Positions 1 through 10,172 of a DNA stretch of 64,000 bases are shown one piece after another. How positions within the stretch are numbered: position 1 is the first letter of the stretch; each line of letters begins with the position of its first letter. The stretch lies in assembly GCA_963920635.1 (NCBI GenBank), contig OY987301.1:48583820-48647819 (forward strand), in the 5' to 3' direction. This stretch comes from Pseudeuparius sepicola (lineage: Eukaryota; Arthropoda; Insecta; Coleoptera; Anthribidae). The notes under the pieces are model-generated. The model saw only the letters and a list, made by a program, of their open reading frames with translations. It did not search any database and was not told the origin of the DNA. The position numbers and the translations under genes were made by a program.

Positions 1-1682
1 TTTAGAAAGAAAGTTTACAACCTGTAATATAAGTAACCAAAATTTCAAATCAAAATTCGCACTCCTTCCCCGTAAACTTCTAATGAACCACTTACGTGAA
101 TCACCCTGTATTGCTTCGATATAGGTCTGTGGTATCATTTAAAATTTCACTCAGTTTTAACCGATTATTTACTGTGGAAGGTCCTCTCAGACTAAGACAT
201 AAGTAAATAACCAGTGCGTGCAATTTAACTAGACACTCAGCAGAAATGCTTCGCCATTACATCCACCATCTCCATCTATCCAAGTTGCCCTAAATTCTTA
301 TTTCAATCACTATTGACGACAAAGTTGTCAATTATACTGTCATCTACACCGAATTTTAATTTATACATGTGTCTCTATAGTTGTGAAGTTATGAATAAAG
401 ATGTTTTCGCTCCATTTAGAAACAGCTCACGTGTCTGTTGTCTCAATTATAGCTGACCTCCAACAGAGGAGTAGTTTCGAGTGCTTTAGAGTTGCCGAAG
501 CAGAAACAGAGTTCAGTTTTTGTTAGAAATATGATTTCAAGTCATATTAGTCGATCTACCTAATTATTTTTCATTTATTTCGAATTATTATACGTTTTAA
601 TATTAACATAAACTGAACTTAAAAATATCATCTTCATTTTCTACTAATATGGATATTATTAGGTAACTACTATCGACTATTCTGTTTCCGGTATGACGAC
701 ACCTACGTTGTGACGTCGAAAAAGCCATCCCACTGCCTCCTGCATACCTCAGACGCGCTTTTCCCCTTATCGAGATCCCACTGTACCCGTCCGTCTTCTA
801 GTTACAACAATTCTATTCATTGTGCTCATAGATTTCTTTGACTTTAAGCCAATATTGAACGTCAAAATGTTGTAGTTTTAAGACTTCTCTAACATTTCCA
901 TGCATCGACCTATTAAGTACGGTCCTGGCATCCGTGGCGTAGAATATCCTAAAGTAAAAGGCAGCAGCGGCCGATAGCGCCAATGGAGGTCCTGGCTTAA
1001 TCGAGATCAACAGTGCGGCTACTGCATACAATAGGAGGCCACTATTCTATTTTGTCATAGTTATTTGAATCGGCAGATGCCCATATTTTGTGTTCGAAAG
1101 AACATGTCGTGTTAAATAGATGACTACTTTGAAATGGATTTGCTGAAGAACGCAAATACAGTGTTACCTACCTGCTTTTCGTCTCAAATGATTTTCTTAA
1201 TTTCGCATTTAGTGATTTTCGCTACAACAAATTCTTTTATACCGCTAACGAATAAATGCTATATACAAAACAGGAGAGCATTTGTAGGGATAGTCTTGTA
1301 TGTTGGGAAATTTGCTTAACAAATTTTCCATGAAAACGTAGCGTGAAAGCGATGTGGAACCTCATATCGTGTTTCTGCAAAATGAAAAGTGATATTTCAG
1401 TACCTATTTGAATAATATCACAGATCTATTCTCAGCTAAGAAATATCTCATACCTCTCTGAAAGCTAAACTATCTTGCTTACGAAGAGTTCGTTATGCTT
1501 TATACGATTGTTACATTTGACGAACCTAAACATCGTAACAAATTTCGTTGAAAACCGAGGAACCGTTTAGACGTTACATCGGAAAATTTGTTTTTTATAC
1601 GATCCTTATAAAAACTTGACTTTTTTTAACCTTTTTATAGTATATCTTTTTTTAACAAGTTAAAAAAACTTACTTTTTTCAC
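1..1682. other. Unassigned DNA, probably upstream TMEM132 intron
   Basis: I recognise no gene here. A CACCCTGTA motif at 102-110 looks like the terminus of a TACAGGGTG-type MITE whose other end is off the window. A short minus-strand open frame at 813-1031 and a short plus-strand frame at 1134-1319 match no family I know and are probably chance. By position this lies in the intron preceding the 2843-3050 exon. Confidence 0.5.
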
Positions 1683-2384
1683 TCTGAGCAGTGAGAGCTA
1701 TACAAGTTGCTCATTGACAATGTAGAAGACAGAGGATCGGTGATCGTAATAAAAATACCTCATACAAAGACACACACAGAAAGAACTTTCACTATTATCG
1801 AAGATTCGGGAGTTACTAATTTGAATCTGCTAAATATCTACAAAAAATAGTGTGCATTAAGACCGATAAACGCAAAAAGTAAGAATTTTTCTTGGCTTAT
1901 AGAAATGAAAAATATATAAATCAAGTAGTTGGTGCAAATACATTTTCTAAAATTCCCCAGAAGGTTTCAAATTATTTAAATTTGCCCGAACCAAGTGCTT
2001 ATACTGGCCATTCATTTAGAAGAACCTCAGCATCTCTTTTAGTGGATTCTGGAGGTGATCTATTACAATTTGACAAAACACGGAGGTTGGAAATCAACTG
2101 CAGTCGCTGAAGGCTGCATCGACAGCTCACTAAATACAAAAATGGACTGTGCTTCAAAAATTTTGAGTGGCAATAATATTGCTAACAGTAGCCAAACAGT
2201 AACCTCAACTTCATTGTTCGATGAGAATAGTTTAAATGTTTTAAATGTCAACAATAACACAGTTCAAAAGTCAGTATCAATACATCAAGCAAGCTCTCTT
2301 GAGAATACTTTGACAGGGTCAAAAATTGAAATAATTAATGCAAACAATTGCAATTGCACTTTTTATATAAATGTAATGAAATAA
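1683..2384 (+). pseudogene. Crypton-like tyrosine recombinase pseudogene, C-terminal half
   Basis: This is the catalytic half of a tyrosine recombinase of the Crypton-like type common in insect genomes; such enzymes cut and rejoin DNA through a tyrosine. Reading begins near 1683 just after where the first catalytic arginine box should be, and passes a strand segment ending in VIVIKIPHTKTHTER. A TAG stop and a frameshift near 1888 follow. The frame then continues at 1892 with IPQKVSNYLNL and the signature YTGHSFRRTSASLLVDSGGD, which holds the H-x-x-R box. A second frameshift near 2075 moves to the frame with HGGWKSTAVAEG, the region around the catalytic residue; the usual tyrosine position reads C (EGCID). 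The tail is low-complexity and ends in an NCNCTFYIN-type motif. The N-terminal core-binding domain is missing. A second, independently decayed copy lies at 48180-49098 on the other strand. Function is surely lost. The family call is strong; the name Crypton rather than a DIRS-derived domesticate is less certain. Confidence 0.85.
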
Positions 2385-2637
2385 GAGATTAACTTAACAG
2401 TATAATATTACATTAAGATATTAATTTGTTTAATTTTCTATACAAATACATAATGTATAATTTACTAACTTGTTTTGTATCTATCCTCTTTTGATTTAAG
2501 CAGACCGCGATCTAAGTATTATAATAATCCTCGTAACTGAAAACCATAGTGCATTTATATCCCCTTTAGTATATAACACAAAAAGTCCCATCCCAAATAT
2601 TTCAATGTTTAAGCACGACCGTATAAAAAATAATGTA

Positions 2638-2761
2638 TGCAACACATGCATAAAGTGTCTTTTTTTCATTCATGGGATTGCGCGCACTCACCTGCGGTTC
2701 GTGCGCGCAACTTTCCCATTCATGAAAAAGAAAGTACTAGGTACTTTATGCATTTGTTGCA
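2638..2761. repeat. Hairpin / short foldback element 81 bp upstream of a TMEM132 exon
   Basis: Two arms of about 50 bases are inverted copies: TGCAACACATGCATAAAGT at the left and ACTTTATGCATTTGTTGCA at the right, with GATTGCGCGCA and TGCGCGCAACT nearer the centre. The loop is about 15 bases. In RNA this would form a strong stem shortly before the splice acceptor at 2842. It may be a miniature foldback transposon. Confidence 0.75.
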
Positions 2762-2842
2762 TAAATAACTATTTTAATGTCCACCTTCAATATACTGTAT
2801 ATATTGGTATTTTGCTAGAAGGGCATGTTTCTTCCTGTTCAG

Positions 2843-3050
2843 AGTTCTGGAGCTGTTCACGTGGCTGATTGAAATAACAGAAGACGCGACCGAAGTGTAC
2901 GACGGTTCCAGGATCGTCTGGTCTGCCAGATTCGAACCCCATCAAGACGAATCCGAAGACGGGGAGATGCACAGAAGCGAGGGACGTAAGTCAGCTACCA
3001 GATTCGAGGTGCAGAAGGACGACATACAGGCCGTAGTTCCCATCAGCAAG
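2843..3050 (+). CDS. TMEM132 family (detonator-like) coding exon
   Basis: This is an internal exon of a TMEM132-family gene; the products are single-pass membrane proteins with tandem Ig-like domains, implicated in cell adhesion and neural development. A pyrimidine-rich acceptor ending TTCCTGTTCAG precedes it and a donor GTATGA follows at 3051. The exon starts with the last base of a codon and then gives 69 codons without a stop, beginning VLELFTWLIEI, passing GSRIVWSARFE and ending DDIQAVVPISK. The VVPISK end corresponds to the VPLA-type motif of vertebrate TMEM132 proteins, just before the EILNTAVLTG motif found on the next exon at 53865. GC content is well above the flanks, as expected for coding sequence. 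The exon ends in phase 0, matching the next one. Upstream exons are outside the window. The family call rests on remembered motifs, not on an alignment. Confidence 0.88.
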
Positions 3051-3752
3051 GTATGATTTTTTCCTTATTAACAGTATATTAGCATATTACATACCAAGGC
3101 GGGAACCTTTTAATTATGAGTATGAGGGGTATGTTAGATTGACAGAGGCGCGTAGCCACAGCCCGAGGGCGGCTACAGTGAGCCGAAGTTGTTTAATGTC
3201 GCAGTGGAATAATAAAATCATGGGACCGAAAGAAGACTAAATTGAGACAAAATTGAAAATTTTTACAATGACGTTCAATGTCGTGATGCCCGTCATCTTT
3301 TCTTGTAAAGAACATACATTTCTATCGAATACTTGGATTCGCCTATTTTTTTCTTTAGTTTAAAAAAATAATATAGCAGGTGCAGGTAAAACATTCTAAA
3401 AGTTCACTTAAAAAAATAGAAATATTACAAATTTAATTAAAAAAAAAATATTTTTTATCGGGTGTCTCATTAATAATGAGGCATAGAGCAAGTACATATA
3501 TTTTGGGCCAAAATATTACGATATTACTACTGGCCAAATCTCAATTATTGAGATACAGGGCGTTGTAGTACTTGCTTTTTAAATTGAATTATGGCAAAAT
3601 AATAAAATTAACACTGCTATGTTTTTGGGGATGGAGAATAAGCTGAAAGTGTTATTTTCTACGTAAGTAGATATACTATGAGAGTTCCAACTCACGACCC
3701 TCATGTTAATCTCCATAAGACCGTGCATTTTGGCTACGTCACAGCCGAGGTC

Positions 3753-4947
3753 GAGGCCAACGATAAAGACAGGCCACGGCGCTAACGCATAATCGCGTAG
3801 TCACGTGACCAACTTAGTCTATATAATGAAAGGCATTTTTGGAAATATAAGTATAAAGAACAAATTTCGTAACAATTTGGCAAGTTTTCTTTCATCTATT
3901 ACATTATTGGTTTTGTGCATCCAAGCTTTCTCTAATTGTTTTTTCAAAATTTTCAACCTTCCTCAGCTGTTTTAGGCTGAGAGTTAAACGGCACTGCACT
4001 CACAATATTTTGGCACATTCTCCAAAATTGTTGGGACATCACCTTCCTTTAGCTTAGGTGATATTCTCTATAGGTATTTTCCTCCCACAACACATTTGTC
4101 CACTTTAATTGTTTCACTTTCTTGAAAATGTGTTAGCCACACATAGGTACTTAAAGGTTTTTTAGAAATTAAATCTCAGTTGGGATTTGATGAATCAATT
4201 TTTGGCGGAAATTTTCATCCCGAGGCAAAACAAATAATGTTTGTTATGGCGACACTTTCTTCCTGGCTTTTGTAATATGTATAAATATAATATAAACAAA
4301 CCCAATATTTGGTATTTAGGTTATTTTTTACGAAATAAAAATGAAAACTAACCTCAGTAGGTATAGGTACTGTAAGTTGACCGGCAGCGTGAAAGACCGA
4401 ATAGAAACCGTATCAGGGCGTGGGTCGACAACGAAAATCCTCGAGTACTGATTTATTTCGCACAAGGTGAATGGTGAATACAATAAATACACAAACCCGA
4501 ACGTGGTCAACGGGAACGGCTTCCAGCCACCCGGACCGTCTGAACTCGCGGATCTCCCGTAAGCAGTTCACCCTCTGTCTCCACTGTCCAATACTGTCCC
4601 ATGTCCATAATAGTCCATTCCTGGTCCCCTATTCTGTGGTTCGGGGGAGAATTCCTTTTACAGCGCTCACGCGTCGCGTCGGTGCGAGCGGCACCAATAC
4701 TCTTGGACGCCAGGGTTCCCACCCAGAGGCCATAATAACACCTGGGCGGTTCCCCTCCGCCAGGACACACGCGCACTAGACACAAACTTGTTTCTAAAAT
4801 ATAAACTAAGACGTTTAAAAACACTTTAAACATTGAAAACTTCTCAAAACCCAAGCTGCCGCTTTCAGTTATGTGACAAATGACATGTAACGTCGACTAA
4901 GATGGTCACGTAATTTTTGTGCGCCAGGGCCTTTATAGTAGGCCTTG
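3753..4947. mobile_element. Mutator-like (MULE) non-autonomous insertion (nest level 3)
   Basis: It splits the left arm of the PLA2-bearing element. The 10-mer AGCCGAGGTC occurs at 3743-3752 and again at 4948-4957, flanking the insert; the intact right arm has it once. The insert ends are short imperfect inverted repeats: it starts GAGGCCAACGATAAAG, and the reverse complement of its end starts AAGGCCTACTATAAAG, with GGCGC slightly further in on both sides. A 9-10-bp duplication fits the Mutator superfamily. Inside, 4490-4780 is unusually GC-rich and could be captured host sequence, but no protein family was recognised. Confidence 0.7.
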
Positions 4948-5191
4948 AGCCGAGGTCACGTGACGTCACAGGGACATGTGTGACCTCACTTGACCTTTTG
5001 GACACGTGTGACCCCCAGTTGACTTTCGATTCTTCGAAGCCGCGTGTCACGGCTTGCCCCCTACCCTGACCCCACTCTTGCCGCTGGTGGAGGGGTGACG
5101 CCTGTATGTTTGATGGATCACAATTCCTGCACCATTCTTAAGTCACTTGCAGTAAAAAAACAATTCCTACTCCTAAGTCACTTGAAACAAA

Positions 5192-5449
5192 ATGCAGTCG
5201 TTCGTGGATAGTTTCAACAAGAATTTGAAGAGATTCGAGAGAGACAAGGTGAACACGCAGTATTGAGAAAAAATATTCGTAGAGTGCGACGAATTTAAAA
5301 CGGTGCTACCGCAACGCTACACCGCACAGTTTACACCTCAGCGGATCGAGGTCATGAACAAGGACATCGGCAATGGAAGGAGGTATTTTCTGCAAAGTTT
5401 GGGGCCAGTCGGGTGGAGTACAAATTTTAAACTTATTGTAGAACCTTGA
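5192..5449 (+). pseudogene. Small element-borne protein, left-arm copy, with internal stop
   Basis: ATG at 5192 opens a frame of about 85 codons, broken by TGA at codon 25 (5264-5266) and otherwise open to TGA at 5447. An AATAAA at 5466-5471, 17 bases past the stop, looks like a polyadenylation signal. The protein is unfamiliar: a short basic N-terminus, then VECDEFKTVLPQRYTAQFTP and a C-terminal LGPVGWSTNFKLIVEP. The first 45 or so codons lie inside the inverted-repeat arm, so a mirror copy exists at 5836-6090 on the other strand. The right copy is open where this one has the stop, showing the stop is a lesion. I cannot assign a function; capsid-associated or accessory roles are only guesses from its company. 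Confidence 0.6.
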
Positions 5450-5523
5450 ACCCTATAATTATTTTAATAAACGTTTAAAACCATTGCCTTTGTTTTATTT
5501 ATGTATCAAATCAAATCAGTATA

Positions 5524-5849
5524 ATGTCGTCTGTTACTGGAAGAGGATTGGTTAATAGTGTCACCAACAGGTTGCCGGTCGAATTACATCTTCCCGGCTA
5601 TCAGTACTGCTAGGTACAAAGTTGGAGAAACGCCTTGCTCGAGGAGATCCTGGTATCACTAAGCCGGACGCAGCTTGTAAAGATCACGACATTGCATACT
5701 CCAAAAATAAGTCTTTGGAAGACAGACATAAAGCCGACAGAGAATTGGAAAATCGAGCGTGGGAGCGAGTGAAATCAAGGGACGCTAAATTTGGTGAAAA
5801 AGCTGCCGCCAATCCTCTTCCAGTAACAGACGACATTATACTGAACTGA
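5524..5849 (+). pseudogene. Parvovirus-type phospholipase A2-like domain, frameshifted
   Basis: The frame starts at ATG 5524 and ends at the stop after 5849. It carries the HD-type phospholipase A2 signature DAACKDHDIAY, with the catalytic histidine-aspartate pair, followed by a charged helical stretch (SLEDRHKADRELENRAWERV) and FGEKAA. In parvoviruses this domain sits at the N-terminus of the minor capsid protein and hydrolyses membrane phospholipids during entry; relatives occur as free genes in animal mobile elements. The copy is broken. An in-frame stop and a frameshift near 5611 fall at the calcium-binding-loop region, so the start codon and the catalytic helix are in different frames. 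It lies in the unique centre of the palindromic element, 75 bases after the stop of the left-arm small gene and on the same strand. An old endogenous densovirus origin and a Polinton-like cargo gene are both possible. Confidence 0.8.
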
Positions 5850-6090
5850 ATACACAACCACGACTTTCACCATTTATCTTGCCGATTATCTCGGGTGTAA
5901 ACTCCGCAGTGAATCGTTGCGGTAGCACCGTTTTAAATTCGTCGCACTCTACTAAGATTTTTTCTCCATACTGCGTGTTCACCTTGTCCGCCATCTTTAT
6001 TTGAAATGTTTCACTCACTTCCAAATTATGCAAACTCTCGAATCTCTTCAAAACCAAATTTTTGTTCAAACTATCCACGAACGACTGCAT
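5836..6090 (-). CDS. Small element-borne protein, right-arm copy
   Basis: ATG at 6090 (reverse strand) opens an 84-codon frame sharing with the left copy the first residues MQSFVDS, then VNTQYGEKILVECDEF and KTVLPQRF. It has an extra segment of about 19 residues after residue 12 that the left copy lacks. Beyond about 5893 it leaves the inverted-repeat arm, and its C-terminus differs from the left copy and looks truncated. It is convergent with the PLA2-like pseudogene, whose last codons overlap its 3' end. It is open but probably not functional. I do not recognise the family. Confidence 0.45.
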   Translation of the reverse strand: MQSFVDSLNKNLVLKRFESLHNLEVSETFQIKMADKVNTQYGEKILVECDEFKTVLPQRFTAEFTPEIIGKINGESRGCVFSSV

Positions 6091-6529
6091 TTTGTTTCAA
6101 GTGGCTTAGGCGTAGCAATTGTTTTTTACTGCAAGTGGCTTAAGAATGGTGCAGGAATTGTGCTCCATCAAACATATAGGCGTCACCCCTCCACCAGCGG
6201 CAAGAGTGGGGTCAGGGGTGGAGGCAAGCCGTGACATGCGGCTTCGAAGAATCGAAGGTCACTTGGGGGTCACACGTGTCCCAAAAGTCAAGTGAGGTCA
6301 CACGTGTCCCAGTGACGTCACGTGACCTCGGCTGTGACGTAGCCAAAATGCACGCATTTCTGGTCTTATGGAGATTAACATGGGGGTCGTGAGTTGGAAC
6401 TCTCATAGTACATCTACTTATGTATCTTACAGAGGGGCACTACTTGCGCTGTTTTCCAATCGTGATGCTTCATAATGATAAAATCAACCGTTTGCGTTGA
6501 AATTGGCAAAATATGCCCCAAAATACCTG

Positions 6530-6825
6530 TTGACTTCAACATTCGGAAATCCAAATTTTCACCAACCGCTTTCACATTTTTTACAGATGATCTTTAAATT
6601 CAAAACGAAAAAATGTCAAATGAACATTAGTCAAACACCATTGGTTTTCTTGAAATTGGGTGTCCAAATTTTATCAGATACATTCATTCCATTTTGAAGG
6701 AACAATTTTTGATACGCTGTTTATAGGGATTTTTTCTCACTTTAGATGGTACAGTTCTGTACAAATCTGTAACATTTGAAAGAGGCAGGTAGGTGAAAAT
6801 TTTATTTTACTAATTTTGGAATTAA
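6530..6825. other. Interior of the outer MITE
   Basis: AT-rich sequence between the inverted arms of the level-1 element. No coding potential or structured repeat was recognised. Confidence 0.4.
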
Positions 6826-7231
6826 CAGGTGTTTTGCCAATTTCAGCGGAAACTGTTGATTTTATCATTATGAAGCAGCACGATTGGAAACAAGTTATGA
6901 AACAAGTATACACTTTTGTTGGAAAAGGCAAGACAAGACCAAAAAGATAACCTCAAAAAAGTTACAAGTAAAAACTCAATCCAAAAACAGCGCAAGTGGC
7001 GCCCTTTGTGAGATACGTAGAAATAGACATATTGGCTTATTCTCCATCCCCAAAACACCGTAGTGGCAATTTTCAGTTCAGTGGCTTGATTTTTTTTGGG
7101 TATTACCTATTGCCACAATTTAATTTCAAAATAGAACTACCACGCCCTGTATCTCAGTAACTATTGAGATTTCACCAATAGTTGTTAAGCTCAATCGTAA
7201 TACTTGGGCTCAAAATATGGTAATTGCTTTG

Positions 7232-7990
7232 GAGGGCCACTCGACAATATCTTGACAAATATGCATTTTTCGGAGAAATTTATTTGAAAGAAAAAATACT
7301 TTTTTGATGGGCTAGCTTTGTGTAAAACCACTTCCGAGAATCATGGCCTACTTTTCGACATATCTTTGAAAGTTCCGAAAATTGCCGAAATTTCTTCGGC
7401 TTAGGCTTGTAACTTTTTTGTTTCAAAAGTTACTGAAAATATTTCTTAATGACATTTGTGCATGTATGAGCAAAACGGATTGCTTTAAGCCTGCTTTATC
7501 AGAATTTGTCTTAGCACTTAAAAATTACATATTAGAAAACTTTTAAAAATATGTAAGAAACAAAAGGTACCTTGCAAGAAATTTCCAAGATTTGCAATGT
7601 GGTAGGTATGCTGTGAAAAAAATATACAGAAAACATGAAAGTACAGCATTCGAGGCCACGGCTCGCTACAATAGTGAGTACATTTTAGGTGGGTGCTAAG
7701 AGAGCACCCACTAAATAGTGGCATTTTCCAAATTATAATAAAGCAGGCTTAAAATAATCAGTTTTCATTAGAATTCTTTTTCGGTAACTCTGGAAACAAA
7801 AAAGACACAAGCCGAAGAAATTTCGGCAGTTTTAGGGTTTTCAAAAATATCTCGGAAAGTAGGCCATGGTTCTCGAATGTGTTTTTATACAAAGTTATCC
7901 CATCAAAGATGCAACTTCTTCTTTCAAATAAAGTTCTCCAAAAAATGGACAAGTATTTGTCAAGATATTTTCCAGTGGCCCTCTATCAAT
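7232..7990. repeat. Foldback element with about 265-bp inverted arms
   Basis: Arms 7232-7500 and 7735-7990 are inverted copies. The left starts GAGGGCCACTCG and runs through CAATATCTTGACAAATA; the right ends TTTGTCAAGATATTTTCCAG and TGGCCCTC. Inner landmarks are CCGAAGAAATTTCGG-type sequence and TAAGCCTGCTTTATCA. The centre includes a small hairpin around GTGGGTGCT and AGCACCCAC near 7690-7712. Non-coding. Confidence 0.75.
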
Positions 7991-8690
7991 ATACACTGTC
8001 TATTATATTCAAATATGAAAAATGTGTGTTCTCCTGTAAAAGTAATCCATAAACTCTATATTTCTTTAGCTACGGGATGATAAAAGCACAGTTTAATTAT
8101 GCTGTGAGCTTTTCGAATATCATTACCTATATTTCTCAAACTATAGTCCATACCTAATTATAAATCCAGAACGAAGTCAGGGTGACAACAAAATCTTTTT
8201 AAACAGCAGAGGGCTATAATTCGTCGATTAAGTTGTCGAGTTGCCACATTTCCGATATGAACAATACTTAGTCGCCGTCCTTTTCCCACTAGAGATTTTA
8301 TTCCTGTTGACCACCCTGCCATGAATCCTTGTAACATTTTTATCCTTCCATAGCTTTACCATAGTGTTAATCCACGTTAATTCACGATTCGTCTAAGTAG
8401 AAAATGTTCCGTTCCGTTTTTTTTTTCATTTTTTTAGCTTCTTAAGATAATATCGTCTCGTGTAGATAATTTCTTCTTTATCTTCGGTCTTGCTTTTCCT
8501 TATCTTCGGTCTTGCTTTTCCCAGCGAAAATTCCTTAAAAAAAGAATGAACCTTTTATTTTTCTGTTGGCTTCTTGTCAGGGGCCTTCTGTGACTTTCTT
8601 AGTTAAGTATAGCTTCTTTCTTTAAGAAATTTGTAGATTAAGGACTCTCTATCTCCAACTCCGGTTGTCTGAGCACATAATGTTACTATA
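7991..8690. other. Unassigned, with a 22-bp tandem duplication
   Basis: No gene recognised. At 8478-8521 the unit TTATCTTCGGTCTTGCTTTT(CC) is present twice in tandem. The rest is AT-rich single-copy-looking sequence. Confidence 0.5.
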
Positions 8691-9913
8691 CAGGTTGATT
8701 CAGTTCCGGTGCTCAACATGGGGATCTCGGAAACCGTAACAGATACGAAGTCGGTCAAATGGAGGCAAACTTGCGCCTTTGGGCGCTTAACAATATGCCG
8801 TTGAGAAAGTTAAAATATTTTCTTGGATTGCTGTGATATTTATGAAAAACCGAATTTTTGAAAATTAGTTTTTATTTTTTTCTGGCGCAATTTCCGATAA
8901 TATTGAAAAATAAATTATACCTTTCCATCGCAACTTTTTCTGTACCACGTCATGGTATTTTTAGATTTTCGGGGCGACGTTTCGTTTTTGAGATAGTGGG
9001 ATCATCTTTTTTTTTTAAATACGGACCTGCTTTTTTTATTCCATATTTCGAAATGAATTGTTCTCCTGAGTACCACAATGTATGATACATACATATTTTT
9101 TCTCGTTTTGGCGGCTAAAATGCACATTTACTACAAAAAAATTAATACGGTCCTGGACTAAGCATTTTTCTCTTTTCTTTTTCAAAGCTATTCCGGTTAT
9201 AATATTTGATCATTATTTTAATATCTAGTGGATGAATTTCCATGTTTGTCATATTGTGCATTTTTTTTATAAATACTTTAGGTAAATAACGACAATAATT
9301 ATTAACAATAGTGGGATACATTTTACCTAAAGTATAAAAAAGAATTTCAAAATATTGCAAACATGGAGTATGGAGTTTAATTAATCCAGTAGGTATTAAA
9401 ATAATGATCACCTGTTATAATTATTGGAATAGCTTCAAAAAAAGAGATAAATGTATAGTCCAGGACCGTATTAATTTTTTTCTTAGTAAATGTGCATTTT
9501 AGCTTCCAAAACGAAAAAAATATATGCACCTGTCATACATGGTTGTACTCGGGAGAACGATCCATTTTGAAATCCAGGTTCGTATTTAAAAAAATTAAGA
9601 TGATCCCTCTATCTCAAAAACGAAACGTCGCCCCGATAATCTGAAAATACCATGACGTAGTCTAGAAAAAGTTGCATTGAAAAAGTATATTTTATTTTTC
9701 AATATTATCGCAAATAGCTCCGGAAAAAAATAAAATCTAATTTTCAAAAATTCGGTTTTTCTTAAAAATATCTAAGAAACTCTTCAAAATATTTTAACTT
9801 TCTTAACGGCAGATTATTAAGTGCCCAAAAGTGCAACTTGGCTCCCATTTGAGCGACTTTGTATCTATTACGGTTTCCGAGATCCCCATGTTGAGCACCG
9901 GAATTGAATCACT
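8691..9913. repeat. Long foldback element, about 470-bp inverted arms
   Basis: Arms 8691-9165 and 9445-9913 are inverted copies. Shared blocks include GTGCTCAACATGGGGATCTC, GGGGCGACGTTTCG near TTTTTGAGATAG, and GGTCCTGGACT at the inner ends. The outer end TACAGGTTGATTCA at 8689 looks like a decayed TACAGGGTG terminus. The central 280 bases are AT-rich with no coding family. The arms have diverged by small substitutions, implying an old insertion. Confidence 0.8.
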
Positions 9914-10172
9914 CAAAAACTATTAACGCTACCAAAAAACTAATTATTCCATTCGATTCTACGCCAAAAAATCTATAAAAATAGTTGACTAAATTTGTCG
10001 ATATATATAAGTTCTGCGCCAATGCGCGGAAGCTATAAAACTTTCTAAAATCTGATTGGTCCACCAAATTCCTCTCAAAAAAGTAGTACAGTAACGTGAA
10101 AACCGCAACCCTCTAGCTTTAATAATAACCGAGATTTTTGAGAAAAACACCCAAAATGGGACACCCTGTACA

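Larger units (their letters stand above)
3666..6418. mobile_element. Long-TIR element carrying a parvovirus-type PLA2 gene (nest level 2)
   Basis: The element begins AGTAGATATACTATGAGAG and ends CTCTCATAGTACATCTACT. It is flanked by TACGTA at 3660-3665 and TATGTA at 6419-6424, a plausible 6-bp target duplication with one mismatch. The left arm is 3666-3752 plus 4958-5338, and the right arm is 5893-6418. They are inverted copies of roughly 470 and 525 bases, differing mainly by about 56 extra bases on the right and by the level-3 insertion on the left. The unique centre holds a PLA2-like pseudogene. Each arm also carries the start of a small gene reading toward the centre. Removing the insertion leaves about 1.55 kb. 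A 6-bp duplication with 5'-AG ends resembles Polinton/Maverick termini, but no Polinton core gene is present, so class assignment is inference. Confidence 0.75.
3483..7229. mobile_element. Outer inverted-repeat MITE, interrupted (nest level 1)
   Basis: The left arm, 3483-3665 continuing at 6419 to about 6530, is an inverted copy of about 6825-7229. Shared landmarks include GGGGATGGAGAATAAGC, the CTACGTATCTCAC region, GAGATACAGGGCGT and the TTTTGGGCC or GGCTCAAAATAT ends. The interruption at 3666-6418 is the phospholipase-bearing element. A third related segment is at 47236-47510. No coding capacity was recognised, so it is probably a non-autonomous DNA element of about 1 kb before interruption. 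Confidence 0.7.

Noticed and set aside
813..1031. 72-codon minus-strand frame as a gene
   Set aside because: No recognised motif, no splice or start context, and length within chance for this composition.
4471..4854. Overlapping frames of 102 and 115 codons as genes
   Set aside because: They lie on opposite strands of the GC-rich interior of the Mutator-like insert, where stops are rare by composition. No family resemblance.
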